Source of the DNA: Lacticaseibacillus baoqingensis
Lineage (GTDB): Bacteria > Bacillota > Bacilli > Lactobacillales > Lactobacillaceae
Length of the DNA: 35,036 bases
Reading direction: 5' to 3'
NCBI RefSeq assembly: GCF_003946165.1
Contig: NZ_RHOI01000030.1
Location: 1 to 35,036 of the forward strand
How positions within the stretch are numbered: the stretch's first letter is position 1; each line of letters starts with the position of its first letter. Of this stretch, positions 1 through 7,498 are shown piece after piece. The notes beneath the pieces are model-generated. The model made no database searches. It saw nothing but the letters and a program-made list of their open reading frames with translations, and had not been told where the DNA came from. The position numbers and the translations under genes are program-made.

Positions 1-59
1 GGGAAAAGACGCATTTTCAACCCATAGTGATTGTTCAAGTCTGCCATTTTCTTAGCCAT
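1..59 (-). CDS. tnpB: TnpB N-terminus (partial, runs off the window)
   Basis: Only the first 19 codons lie in the window. They read MAKKMADLNNHYGLKMRLF, and a GGAGGT ribosome binding site at 68-73 supports the start. The LKMRLF segment resembles the first beta strand of TnpB, the RNA-guided nuclease carried by IS200/IS605 elements. The divergent Y1 transposase next to it supports the call, since tnpA and tnpB face away from each other in IS605/IS608-type elements. No catalytic part of the protein is visible, so whether the gene is intact cannot be judged. Confidence 0.6.
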   Translation of the reverse strand, partial: MAKKMADLNNHYGLKMRLF

Positions 60-79
60 TGGTTTTCACCTCCTTACGC

Positions 80-109
80 CTATATTATACTGCCTATGGT
101 ATAATATAG
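80..109. promoter_or_regulatory. Palindrome carrying back-to-back -10 boxes for tnpA and tnpB
   Basis: CTATATTATAC at 80-90 and GTATAATATAG at 99-109 form a perfect 11-bp inverted repeat with an 8-nt centre. Each arm contains TATAAT in the outward direction, so one symmetric site can serve as the -10 region of both divergent transposon genes. No convincing -35 box was found for either direction. Confidence 0.55.
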
Positions 110-151
110 ACAACAACAATCAATTCATGCAGGTGCTTTAGGAGAATACTT

Positions 152-604
152 ATGGTTAAGAATAATGCGATTTATGAACGCGGCTACGTCTACGATTTTC
201 ACTATCATCTGGTTTGGGTCACTAAGTATCGCCGCAAGGTTTTCACGACACCGCAACTTGTCGCAGAAATGTGTGAGATTTTGACCGCGGCTGCCAATGA
301 CAACGAAATTACCGTTGAGCAGATAGAAGTGATGCCAGACCATATACACCTACTACTCAGTTTCAAACCAAAGTACGCCCCAGCTAATGTAGTCAAAATT
401 CTCAAAGGGGCATCGGCACGTACTTGGTTTGTCGCTCACCCAGAAACTAAGCAACTCCTTTGGGACGGACATCTATGGTCACCCAGCTATTACATGGGAA
501 CACTTGGTAATATGTCAAAAGAGACCGTGGCTAACTATATTCAAACCCAGAGAACAGAAAGGGGGAAGGCGGGACGGCCCAACAAAAACGCTAACCAGCG
601 TTAA
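152..604 (+). CDS. tnpA: IS200/IS605 family Y1 transposase TnpA
   Basis: This 150-residue protein has the usual length of a Y1 HUH transposase, which moves the element as single-stranded DNA. The HUH motif is H64-I65-H66 within the segment PDHIHLLL. The likely nucleophile is Y129 in NYIQTQ, with Q133 four residues later. The N-terminal segment YHLVWVTKYRRKVF is typical of the family. An AGGAG at 139-143 supports the ATG. The gene looks intact, so the element may be mobile if its tnpB and far end, outside this window, are also intact. Confidence 0.93.
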   Translation: MVKNNAIYERGYVYDFHYHLVWVTKYRRKVFTTPQLVAEMCEILTAAANDNEITVEQIEVMPDHIHLLLSFKPKYAPANVVKILKGASARTWFVAHPETKQLLWDGHLWSPSYYMGTLGNMSKETVANYIQTQRTERGKAGRPNKNANQR

Positions 605-617
605 CCAGTCGGGCTTA

Positions 618-640
618 CCTCCCCTGACTAAAGTCAGAGG
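618..640. repeat. Imperfect hairpin near the end of the IS200/IS605 element
   Basis: CTGACT (624-629) pairs with AGTCAG (632-637) across a 2-nt loop. CCT (618-620) and AGG (638-640) extend the stem past a 3-nt bulge. It lies 14 bp after the tnpA stop. IS200/IS605 elements carry subterminal imperfect hairpins recognised by TnpA, and in IS608-like arrangements the left end is on the tnpA side. The exact element boundary between 641 and about 660 cannot be fixed from one copy. Confidence 0.5.
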
Positions 641-659
641 TTTCTCGCCAAAACATGTG

Positions 660-1418
660 ATGATAACAAGCTTGATCTTATTATTGGCAGGCTTAGGCGG
701 CGGCTTGGTGTCGTCAATGGCAGGCATGGCGTCTTTGATCACGTATCCTGTCTTGATCGCGCTGGGCGTGCCGCCGGTTTCTGCCAATGTCACCAATTCC
801 GCAGCGATGATCTTCACCGGAGTCGGCGCTGGGTTATCTTCGGCGCAGGAACTGCGCGCCAACCGCCGCTTGATGGTGACTGTCACCAGTTATACGATCA
901 TTGGCAGCATCATTGGCGCGCTGATCTTGGCGATCGCCCCGGCGGCGACTTTTGCCAAGGTAGTGCCGTTTCTCATCGCGCTGGCAGGCGGGTTGATGTT
1001 GTACTCCGCTTGGCATCAGCCAGGGCAAGCCACGGTGACGAATGCGGTCACCGGCTGGCGCGTGGTCGTGCGCAATCTCTTCATCGGCTTAGTCGGTGTT
1101 TACCTCGGGTATTTTGGCGCCGCAGCGGGGATCGTGATGCTGGCGATTTTGTCGGTTTCCTTGCCGCTGACTTTTGGCGTGGCGAATGCGCTGAAAAACT
1201 TCACCACTTTCGCCGCCAACATCGTGTCGCTAGTGATCTACGCGTTCACCACCAACGTCTATTGGCTGATGGTGGTGCCTTTAGGCGTGGGGATGTTTAT
1301 CGGCGGCATGCTGGGACCGATGATCGTGCGCCGCTTGCCGCAACGCGCGATTCGCATCACCATTGGCATTGCTGCTTTCGGGTTGGCAGGCTATTTCTTT
1401 GTGACCGCCTACTTCTAG
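660..1418 (+). CDS. TauE/SafE family sulfur-anion exporter
   Basis: The likely product is a 252-residue polytopic membrane protein of the sulfite exporter TauE/SafE family, which exports small sulfur anions or sulfonates. It has about eight hydrophobic helices. The N-terminal repeat reads LLLAGLGGGLVSSMAGMASL, and a related glycine-rich segment, YLGYFGAAAGIVMLAI, occurs in the second half. The reading frame stays open upstream to 429, but that part overlaps tnpA and is not family-like, so I place the start at ATG 660 (GTG 657 is possible). No ribosome binding site is seen at normal distance. The IS element has probably replaced the native upstream region. In staphylococci tauE belongs to the CstR sulfur-stress regulon, which fits the operon at 9,424-11,939. 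Confidence 0.85.
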   Translation: MITSLILLLAGLGGGLVSSMAGMASLITYPVLIALGVPPVSANVTNSAAMIFTGVGAGLSSAQELRANRRLMVTVTSYTIIGSIIGALILAIAPAATFAKVVPFLIALAGGLMLYSAWHQPGQATVTNAVTGWRVVVRNLFIGLVGVYLGYFGAAAGIVMLAILSVSLPLTFGVANALKNFTTFAANIVSLVIYAFTTNVYWLMVVPLGVGMFIGGMLGPMIVRRLPQRAIRITIGIAAFGLAGYFFVTAYF

Positions 1419-1433
1419 TTCGCGGATAAACCG

Positions 1434-1461
1434 TTGCAAAAAGCGCAATTACTGCTATGCT
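1434..1461 (+). promoter_or_regulatory. Predicted promoter of the MarR gene
   Basis: TTGCAA (1434-1439) and TATGCT (1456-1461) are separated by 16 bp. The predicted start point falls inside the palindrome at 1464-1483, which suits autorepression by the encoded MarR protein. Confidence 0.5.
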
Positions 1462-1463
1462 TA

Positions 1464-1483
1464 GTATGTTGCCGGCAACATAC
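1464..1483. promoter_or_regulatory. Perfect 20-bp palindrome, predicted MarR operator
   Basis: GTATGTTGCCGGCAACATAC is its own reverse complement and lies between a predicted -10 box and the ribosome binding site of the MarR gene. Its core GTTGCCGGCAAC recurs with one change each at 2674-2685 and 2710-2721, flanking the promoter of the azoreductase-like gene. Confidence 0.75.
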
Positions 1484-1498
1484 AAGGAGGCCCCTCAC

Positions 1499-1933
1499 AT
1501 GCTCGTTTTCAATGAATTTCCCGTCGGTGCCGCGACTTTGAATGTCGTTGCCGCCCACCGCGCCAAGACTGAAGCCGGTCTGCGCGAGTTGGGCGTTTAC
1601 CCCGGCCAGGAAATGCTCTTGATGGCCTTGCTTCAAGACCATGCGCAACCCAAGCGGCAAACAGAGTTAGCCGCCTTATTAGACGTGAATCATGCCACCA
1701 TCGCTAAGTCGGTGCGCCGACTGACGGCAGCAGGCGTGGTGACCACCTTGGCTTCTGCAAAAGACCGCCGCGTCAGCCTCGTCGCACTGACGCCGGCTGG
1801 CAAGGACTTGGCCGAGCGGGTCAAAATGGTGTGTCAAGCAGTCGAACAACAGTCAACCAACGCCTTGACCGCCGCCGAACAGGCCCAATATATCAAACTT
1901 GCCAAGAAAATGACTGCCGCTTTAAAAAAATAA
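1499..1933 (+). CDS. MarR family transcriptional regulator
   Basis: The product is a 144-residue winged-helix regulator of the MarR family, which binds palindromic DNA as a dimer and is usually released by small molecules or thiol oxidation. The recognition region is QTELAALLDVNHATIAKSVRRL. The wing is ASAKDRRVSLVALTPAG, a very typical MarR segment. I prefer the ATG at 1499, preceded by AAGGAGG at good spacing, over the ATG at 1457 in the same frame. No cysteine occurs in the DNA-binding region. The gene sits over a perfect palindrome (1464-1483), and related palindromes flank the promoter of the flavin reductase gene downstream, so that gene is the likely target besides itself. A strong hairpin ends the unit. 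Confidence 0.9.
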   Translation: MLVFNEFPVGAATLNVVAAHRAKTEAGLRELGVYPGQEMLLMALLQDHAQPKRQTELAALLDVNHATIAKSVRRLTAAGVVTTLASAKDRRVSLVALTPAGKDLAERVKMVCQAVEQQSTNALTAAEQAQYIKLAKKMTAALKK

Positions 1934-1954
1934 GGTTGAAATCTCCAGCCCATG

Positions 1955-2008
1955 ACAAAGGGGCCTTGGGGCCACGATATTAAAATCGTGATCCCAAGGC
2001 CCCTTTGT
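1955..2008. terminator. Strong bidirectional hairpin terminator
   Basis: A 16-bp perfect stem (1955-1970 with 1993-2008, ACAAAGGGGCCTTGGG and its complement) lies between the convergent MarR and azoreductase genes. A second short stem, CACGAT/ATCGTG, sits inside the loop. Confidence 0.75.
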
Positions 2009-2038
2009 GTCGCTGGTTGTTGCTTTTTATGGCTAAGC

Positions 2039-2641
2039 TTAGAAGGTTTTGCCTAAAGTTGCCGCTTGCTTTTCGGCTGCGGCGACAATGGCTTGCGCCT
2101 GGTCAGGAAAATGATCCATCCCTTCAACTGGCAGATCGATCACGGTATCGGTGCCGAGGTATTCCAGCGCAGCGTGCACATATTGCGTCGCTGGATCCAC
2201 ACCGGCATACTTGCCGCCTGCTGCTTGGATGTGCAATACCTTTTTGCCGGGCAATAACGCAACATGGCCTGTGGCGGTGTAGCGGAAGGTTTGGCCGACA
2301 ACGGTGATCGCATCGATCCATGACTTTAACTTAGTCGGCAACCCAAGGTTCCACATTGGATTGGCAATGACGATCTTGTCAGCCGCCTTAAACTGCTCAA
2401 GTGCCGCACCAAACACCGCCAACTTGGCTTGAGCGGCAGGCGTTGGGGTGACATCTGGGGCAAACGCCGCCAACATCTCCCCGTCAAGCTCTGGAAAGTC
2501 TTCTTGGTACAAGTTGCGTTCGCTAATAGTGTCATCTGGATGAGCCGTTTGATAATGCTGCATAAACGTCGCTAACACGCGCATGCTGCGAGAACGGTCT
2601 GGCCCGAATGGATGTGCCTTGATCACTAATACTTGTGTCAT
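2039..2641 (-). CDS. FMN-dependent NADH-azoreductase / quinone reductase (AzoR-like)
   Basis: The product is a 200-residue flavodoxin-fold protein matching the AzoR family, which reduces quinones and azo compounds with NAD(P)H through bound FMN and is cytoplasmic. Visible signatures are the N-terminal strand TQVLVIKAHP, the FMN-contacting segment ANPMWNLGLPTKLKSWID, and the AAGGKY segment near residue 145. Length is normal for the family. The ATG at 2641 has AAAGGAG at good spacing; the longer frame upstream is not family-like. Two MarR-type palindromes lie just upstream. An electrophile- or quinone-responsive MarR/AzoR pair is a common arrangement in Firmicutes, but here the inducer is unknown. 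Confidence 0.88.
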   Translation of the reverse strand: MTQVLVIKAHPFGPDRSRSMRVLATFMQHYQTAHPDDTISERNLYQEDFPELDGEMLAAFAPDVTPTPAAQAKLAVFGAALEQFKAADKIVIANPMWNLGLPTKLKSWIDAITVVGQTFRYTATGHVALLPGKKVLHIQAAGGKYAGVDPATQYVHAALEYLGTDTVIDLPVEGMDHFPDQAQAIVAAAEKQAATLGKTF

Positions 2642-2672
2642 ATACTTATCTCCTTTGCATTTCCGACGTTTT

Positions 2673-2722
2673 GGTTGCCGGCTACCTATGTACCTTAACA
2701 CGAAATAATGTAGCCGGCAACC
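2673..2722 (-). promoter_or_regulatory. Azoreductase promoter flanked by two MarR-type operators
   Basis: GGTTGCCGGCTAC (2673-2685) and GTAGCCGGCAACC (2710-2722) are exact inverted copies of each other. Each is also one base away from the palindromic core of the operator in front of the MarR gene. On the minus strand, TTGCCG (2720-2715) and TAAGGT (2697-2692) with a preceding TG give a 17-bp-spaced promoter. One operator covers the -35 box and the other the start region. Confidence 0.65.
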
Positions 2723-2758
2723 TTTTATGGTAAAAAACGCTGGCGGCAGAATTTGTGC

Positions 2759-2790
2759 AAAAAAAAACCAGGCACCGTCCGGCTCCTGGT
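2759..2790 (-). terminator. Terminator of the methyltransferase gene
   Basis: On the minus strand ACCAGG (2790-2785) pairs with CCTGGT (2772-2767), with further pairing inside, followed by a run of eight T. It lies 10 bp after the methyltransferase stop. Confidence 0.75.
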
Positions 2791-2800
2791 CCAATTTGAT

Positions 2801-3544
2801 TTAAGCGCCTGCATGCACGCGGATGCGGCGATAATCGGCTTCCCAATGGTCGTCGACCCACAAGCTTGGGGCTAAAGTTTCATCAAGTTCGTCAAACAAC
2901 GCCGCCTGCTCTGCTGCTGGTACTTCGGCCAACTCGGTTTTGAAAAACTGCGCCAGCCATTGCCGCAACCCAACTTTTCCGCCTTTAAGCACCGTTGGCC
3001 GCGCATAGACTTTCAGCTGCACATCAGAGAACCCATGGCGCGTTAACAGATCCCGATAGTCTGCTTCATTCGGAAAATAAAATGGTGACGTATACGTGAT
3101 CCCGCGCTTCGCCAAGGCCTTGGCAAAGGCATCTTGGATCTGCTTGATGTTGCCTTCAGCACCAAATTCAGCCACTAGCACCCCATCCGGCTTTAACAGC
3201 CGATGCATGACACTAGCCAAGCGATCTTGCGCGCGGACCCAATGAAAGCATGCGTTCGAAAACAACACGTCATATTGCGCCGGCTTGCCGCCGTAATCCA
3301 AAATATCGGCAACTTTGAATTCCACCGCGGGATAATGCGCCATGGCCACGGCGATCATGGCTTCAGATTGGTCAATGCCGACGACATCAAAGCCTGCTTC
3401 AGTCAGCTCCTGACTCAACTCGCCAGTCCCACAGCCGATATCCAACACTCGCCCAGGCGCCTTGGGCATATCTGCCAATAAACCTTCGCCATATTTAAAG
3501 ACGAAATCGTGTTGTTCATCATACTGTTTTGCATTCCATTGCAT
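2801..3544 (-). CDS. Class I SAM-dependent methyltransferase
   Basis: The product has 247 residues. Motif I, VLDIGCGTG at residues 33-41, binds S-adenosylmethionine. The acidic end of strand 2 is in VVGIDQSEAMI, and motif IV is in YDVLFSNACFHWV. The layout resembles the trans-aconitate methyltransferase (Tam) group of small-molecule methyltransferases, and the substrate cannot be named from sequence. The start is supported by GAGGTA seven bases upstream. It is a single-gene unit with its own terminator. Confidence 0.85.
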   Translation of the reverse strand: MQWNAKQYDEQHDFVFKYGEGLLADMPKAPGRVLDIGCGTGELSQELTEAGFDVVGIDQSEAMIAVAMAHYPAVEFKVADILDYGGKPAQYDVLFSNACFHWVRAQDRLASVMHRLLKPDGVLVAEFGAEGNIKQIQDAFAKALAKRGITYTSPFYFPNEADYRDLLTRHGFSDVQLKVYARPTVLKGGKVGLRQWLAQFFKTELAEVPAAEQAALFDELDETLAPSLWVDDHWEADYRRIRVHAGA

Positions 3545-3826
3545 GGCTTTACCTCGATCGATTCGCGTTAGACACTGATTAGATAATTAATATTTTATCA
3601 TAATTTGTTGATAGAAGCAAAAACGGTCATTGACCCATCATTTTAAAAGTCGCCTGCACACACAACGGCCAGTCACAAACCCGACACCAAACTCTGCCAA
3701 AGCGCGTCGTGGCCGCCGAATTGGCAGGGTCCTCACCGCAAGTATTAGACCGTGTCAAAATAAGCGCACTGCCCGAACCCTCAAACTCAAAGCGAGCATG
3801 TTTTGGTCGCAAACAACTATCGGCCG
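3545..3826. other. 282-bp gap with a 61-codon minus-strand ORF of doubtful status
   Basis: An open frame at 3627-3812 on the minus strand would encode 61 residues with four cysteines in two CxxxC-like clusters (RVWCRVCDWPLC). It has no clear ribosome binding site. From memory, similar short ORFs recur between genes in Lacticaseibacillus genomes, so this may be an interspersed repeat and not a gene. No terminator for the aldo-keto reductase and no firm promoter was found here. Confidence 0.35.
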
Positions 3827-4642
3827 CTATTCTTCTTCGAGGTGGTTGAGCTTGTCCATGTCTGCGTCACTGATCGTAAAGTCCAACTGCGCGTTGCTTT
3901 CAGCGTGCATGCGGTGCGTGGCTTTTGGCAGCGGTAGCGTCCCGTTTTGCAAGCAGAACTTAATGGCCAGCTGTGCGATGGACACATTATATGACTCAGC
4001 GATCGCCGTGAGGTCTGGGTCTTGCAATAAGCGGCCGGTGGCAAGCGGTGAGTATGCTTCCACCAGCAACCCATTATCCTTGGCAAACTTGGTGATCACA
4101 TTCTCCGTATAACCCACATGGTAGCGGATCTGGTTGACCATCGGCTTGACGACAGCCCCAGCAAAAATGTTTTTCATTTCCGGCACCCCAAAGTTGGAGA
4201 TCCCGATGGCCTTGGCGCGGCCGCTTTGATAAATTTCCTCCATGGCCCGCCAAACGTCCCGGTTTTCCTGGTCATAGTTGCCGCGCTTAGCCCATGGCCA
4301 TGGCGCATGGATCAAATAGAGGTCAACGTAATCAAGCCCCAAGTTTTTCAGCGAAGTCTCAAAGTCTCGCTTTGTGCCTGCGTAGGTCTTGGTCTCAGCT
4401 GGTAATTTCGTGGTCACAAAAAGCTGATCGCGAGGAATGCCGGCATAGCTGATCCCTGCGCCAACGCCTGATTCATTGTGATAAGCCAATGCCGTATCGA
4501 TATGCCGATAGCCCAATGACAAGGCATTGTAAACCGCTTCTTGCGCCTTTGCTTGCGGGATCTGCCACGTGCCAAAGCCTACTTTAGGGATCTTAACCCC
4601 ATTACTTAACGTGTATGTTGCCGTCAAAATCGAAGATGTCAT
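3827..4642 (-). CDS. Aldo/keto reductase (AKR5-like, 2,5-diketo-gluconate reductase type)
   Basis: The product is 271 residues and forms a TIM-barrel NADPH-dependent carbonyl reductase. The catalytic tetrad is visible as D49, Y54, K79 and H112, in the contexts HIDTALAYHNE, FVTTKLPA and LYLIHAPWPW. The family signature GRAKAIGISNF and the cofactor-binding C-terminal segment LPKATHRMH are also present. The ATG at 4642 follows AGGAGG. It reads away from the lipoprotein gene. The natural substrate cannot be read from the sequence. Confidence 0.92.
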   Translation of the reverse strand: MTSSILTATYTLSNGVKIPKVGFGTWQIPQAKAQEAVYNALSLGYRHIDTALAYHNESGVGAGISYAGIPRDQLFVTTKLPAETKTYAGTKRDFETSLKNLGLDYVDLYLIHAPWPWAKRGNYDQENRDVWRAMEEIYQSGRAKAIGISNFGVPEMKNIFAGAVVKPMVNQIRYHVGYTENVITKFAKDNGLLVEAYSPLATGRLLQDPDLTAIAESYNVSIAQLAIKFCLQNGTLPLPKATHRMHAESNAQLDFTISDADMDKLNHLEEE

Positions 4643-4856
4643 GTTGATGCCTCCTGTTAAGTTCAGTGTAGTCCTTTAGCCCGGCAGGAACACAACGAAG
4701 GGCAAAATATCCCGTTTGCTGAGGTCAAAGCCGGTTTTGGCCTGGTCATTGATAAAATTTCGTCACGATCGGCTGGTAGTGGCGCCATCACCCAGTGCAT
4801 ATGGTACATTAACTGAGACTCGCAGTTGTCCCTCTATCCCTCAAAAGGAGTTTCCC

Positions 4857-5939
4857 GTGAAGAAATGGCTATTCCCGCTCTTGGTGATCGCCTTGCTTAG
4901 CGTTGCTGGCTGTCATGCCCAGCTGTCAACGGCTCAACCCACCAGTGACAAGGTCTTAAACCAAAGCGAAAACATTTGGCATGATACCGGCTCTTGGCTC
5001 GCAGGAAAATATTCGCCGCAAGCTAAAAATGTCGCTCCGACCATCGTCGTCACCCGTCACGGCAGTGCAGTCGGCACGACCAAGATCACTTACACCGAAG
5101 CCAAAACGGCGATTTTGCAAAACGAATCGCAGGCGCACCGACAATGGTTTTCGGTCAAACAGCTCAATGCCAGCTTAGCCAAAGCCAATGCTGGCATCCG
5201 CTTAAAAGCATTCAGCGACCTCGCGCTTTTCCGCTCAACGATCACCCCTGCGCCCACCGTCGGCTATGTGGCGCATGGCCACCGGCTTTATGCCATCAGC
5301 ATTTGCACCCAAGCCGAAGATAAAACCAAGCTGGCTGCCATCACGGTGTATGCCAATACCGGCAAAACCCCGACTCGCGTGGCAACCACCGCTTTGGCCG
5401 GCCGCTGGGTCGGCGCAGACGGCACGCAGCTGCGGGTGATCGGCAACAAGCTTTACCACAACGACACATTGGGCGCCGCGCGATATCTGCTCCAGCCTTT
5501 GCGCCAAATCAGTGCCGATACCCTATACACGGCCACTTATCGCCAGCACCTGGCCTTGGCTGCCCAACACGGATATCGCCTCGCCAAGGCGACGACGACC
5601 ATGGCGACTGACGGGTCAGCCTTGTATGTTTTCATCAGCAAAACCCGCATGGTCGCCATTACCGCCACCGGCCAAGTGACCTACACGAAAACCGATCGCG
5701 GCAAAGACACCTCACAAGTCAAAGCTGACATTATGCAAGTCTTCCAAGCCGCCGATGCCAGCAAAGACCGCCTGCCAGCCATCAGTGTGGCCAACATCGG
5801 CAGCGCCAATTACGAAGTTGCCTGTCATGCCTTTAGCATGCTGACAGACCCTTATACCAGCAAAGACATCGACTGGCAAAAAGCCACGGTAGTCAATGGT
5901 CATGTTACCCTTGCCGATATGTATCCAGAATTGCCATAA
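4857..5939 (+). CDS. Predicted lipoprotein of unknown function
   Basis: The product is 360 residues. The start is GTG at 4857, preceded by AAAGGAG; an in-frame ATG at 4716 has no such site. Residues 2-3 are lysines, a hydrophobic stretch follows, and the lipobox VAGC places the lipidated cysteine near residue 18, so the protein should be anchored on the outer face of the membrane. The mature part is rich in threonine, alanine and lysine and has regularly spaced beta-like strands. I do not recognise a known domain. It is monocistronic, divergent from the aldo-keto reductase, and convergent with the DUF915 hydrolase. Confidence 0.75.
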   Translation: MKKWLFPLLVIALLSVAGCHAQLSTAQPTSDKVLNQSENIWHDTGSWLAGKYSPQAKNVAPTIVVTRHGSAVGTTKITYTEAKTAILQNESQAHRQWFSVKQLNASLAKANAGIRLKAFSDLALFRSTITPAPTVGYVAHGHRLYAISICTQAEDKTKLAAITVYANTGKTPTRVATTALAGRWVGADGTQLRVIGNKLYHNDTLGAARYLLQPLRQISADTLYTATYRQHLALAAQHGYRLAKATTTMATDGSALYVFISKTRMVAITATGQVTYTKTDRGKDTSQVKADIMQVFQAADASKDRLPAISVANIGSANYEVACHAFSMLTDPYTSKDIDWQKATVVNGHVTLADMYPELP

Positions 5940-5941
5940 CA

Positions 5942-5990
5942 AAACGTCTTGGAGCAAGGATTCTTGATGAATCACAACCCCAAGACGTTT
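5942..5990. terminator. Hairpin terminator between lipoprotein and hydrolase genes
   Basis: AAACGTCTTGG (5942-5952) pairs exactly with CCAAGACGTTT (5980-5990), followed by a T-rich tail. It serves the plus-strand lipoprotein gene and possibly also the convergent hydrolase gene. Confidence 0.7.
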
Positions 5991-6047
5991 GTTTTGTTAA
6001 CCGCGGCTTTAGCGCACGCGCCTAGCCGATGACGTCTTGGTGACGGC

Positions 6048-6860
6048 TCACGGCTGCGGATACAAGAATCGGCGCAGCTGCGTATCCACAATGGGATTGT
6101 TTTGGTGCAGCTTACTGTGTTGCGCATCCGCGCCCACAACGGCTCGCACTTGATAACTGCCTTGCCAATGGCGCAACAAGTAGCGCAGACTCTTGGCGGC
6201 ATTGATCGGTACGACCCCATCAGAGCGGCTCCCGTCATTCAGGTCGCCATACAAGTTCAACACCGCTTGGGCATGAAAATCCTTGGCTTCTGACAACAGC
6301 TGCCGGTATTTCGGGCTTTGCGGGGTAGGCTTGCCATTTGGCGCAAGCCGCACCGAATTGATTTTGCCGCCAGGTCCAAACGCCCCAGAAAACGGCCCGG
6401 CGATCACCACTAACTTGTGCATCTTCACCGCAGGGCGGCGCATCGCCGCTTCGATCACCGCGATCGCCCCAGCCGAATGTCCCACTGCATTGACTTGCTT
6501 CACATGATAACGGCGATGCAACAACGCGTAAACTTGCAATAGCCAAGGGGTGAATGCCTGACCGTTACGAGGATCTTGATAGACCACTTGGACGATCGGG
6601 TTCTTGCCGGATAAGTTCCCTTCTACCTGCAATCGGCCATTAGGCTTGACCGTCACACGCATGGTTTGCCGCGCGACGCCGGCTTTCGTCAAGGCGGCGA
6701 TCATTTGTCCAGTGGAATGGGCATTGCCATTATAGCCATGCACAAACACCGTCGGCACCCCAGACACCGGCTGCGTGGCTTGCGCATGCCGCCAAACTGC
6801 CCAACTGCCGATGACTCCCAGTCCTAAAATTACGATCACTGCCCACCATTTTTTCTGCAT
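6048..6860 (-). CDS. DUF915-type alpha/beta hydrolase, membrane-anchored
   Basis: The product is 270 residues. Residues 5-23 form a hydrophobic N-terminal anchor after two lysines, so the catalytic part is probably outside the cell. The oxyanion region is FVHGYNGN, and the nucleophile elbow GHSAG has S129. The acid is probably in DGVVP and the histidine in AQHSKLHQN near the C-terminus, completing a Ser-Asp-His triad. These features match the DUF915 alpha/beta hydrolases common in lactobacilli, whose substrates are mostly unknown. GAGGTGG lies before the ATG. Confidence 0.87.
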   Translation of the reverse strand: MQKKWWAVIVILGLGVIGSWAVWRHAQATQPVSGVPTVFVHGYNGNAHSTGQMIAALTKAGVARQTMRVTVKPNGRLQVEGNLSGKNPIVQVVYQDPRNGQAFTPWLLQVYALLHRRYHVKQVNAVGHSAGAIAVIEAAMRRPAVKMHKLVVIAGPFSGAFGPGGKINSVRLAPNGKPTPQSPKYRQLLSEAKDFHAQAVLNLYGDLNDGSRSDGVVPINAAKSLRYLLRHWQGSYQVRAVVGADAQHSKLHQNNPIVDTQLRRFLYPQP

Positions 6861-7082
6861 CGCGCCACCTCTGTTATTTAAACGATCGGCTATAGTCTAA
6901 CCCTTAGCCGCCTTTATTGGGCAGTCCTGGCTAAAGTTATGGCAATCTTAGGTGATCTGGTATCCATAATGCTTTTCAAGCATAGCTGGTACAGTTATCA
7001 AGCATTGGACGCATAGCAATGAGGGCTTTAAACTGGATCTTGTTAGCATCACATGACAGCCAAGCAGAAAGGATCACCTCAT
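6861..7082. promoter_or_regulatory. Upstream region of the cupin operon with a possible LysR-type site
   Basis: ATGCTT-TTC-AAGCAT (6969-6983) is a 15-bp inverted repeat of LysR-box size, and CAAGCAT recurs at 6999-7005. Because the operon downstream is followed by a LysR gene, this is the best candidate site in the gap. No reliable -35/-10 pair was recognised. Confidence 0.35.
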
Positions 7083-7496
7083 ATGCCTAATCACGAACAG
7101 AATGTTAAAAACGGGATCTTCGGGATCGGCGCCAAAAATGACGCGTATGCGCAGTACTTCGTCGGCCAAAGCTACCTGAATACCTTGATCAACGATCCGG
7201 CGATCAACGTCAGCGTCGGCAATGTCACGTTTGCACCGGGGTGCCGCAATAATTGGCATATCCATCATAACGGGTTCCAATTGCTTTTGGTCACTGGCGG
7301 TGAAGGCTGGTATCAAGAAGCCGGCCAGCCGGCGCGCAAGCTGCACCCAGGCGATGTCGTCGTCACCCATGACGGGGTAAAACATTGGCACGGCGCCACT
7401 AAAGACAGCTGGTTTGCCCATATCGCGATCACCGCCGGCACCCCTGAGTGGCTGGAAGCAGTATCCGACGCGCAATACCATGCTTTGGAGGCCTGA
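7083..7496 (+). CDS. Cupin domain protein
   Basis: The product is 137 residues and is a single-domain cupin. Cupin motif 1 is seen as NNWHIHHNGFQLLLVTGGEGWY, with three histidines and a downstream glutamate suited to metal binding. Motif 2 is HPGDVVVTHDGVKHWH. The ATG at 7083 is preceded by AAAGGA; an ATG at 7053 lacks a site. It is the first gene of a three-gene operon with a CMD-family protein and an NAD(P)-binding protein. Cupin plus CMD pairs are frequent in Firmicutes, sometimes fused, and are often regulated by LysR or MerR proteins. Their chemistry is poorly known. Confidence 0.87.
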   Translation: MPNHEQNVKNGIFGIGAKNDAYAQYFVGQSYLNTLINDPAINVSVGNVTFAPGCRNNWHIHHNGFQLLLVTGGEGWYQEAGQPARKLHPGDVVVTHDGVKHWHGATKDSWFAHIAITAGTPEWLEAVSDAQYHALEA

Positions 7497-7498
7497 TC

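Noticed and set aside
429-659. N-terminal extension of the TauE reading frame by 77 codons
   Set aside because: It overlaps tnpA in another frame, has no hydrophobic or family-like sequence, and the protein has normal family length when started at 660.
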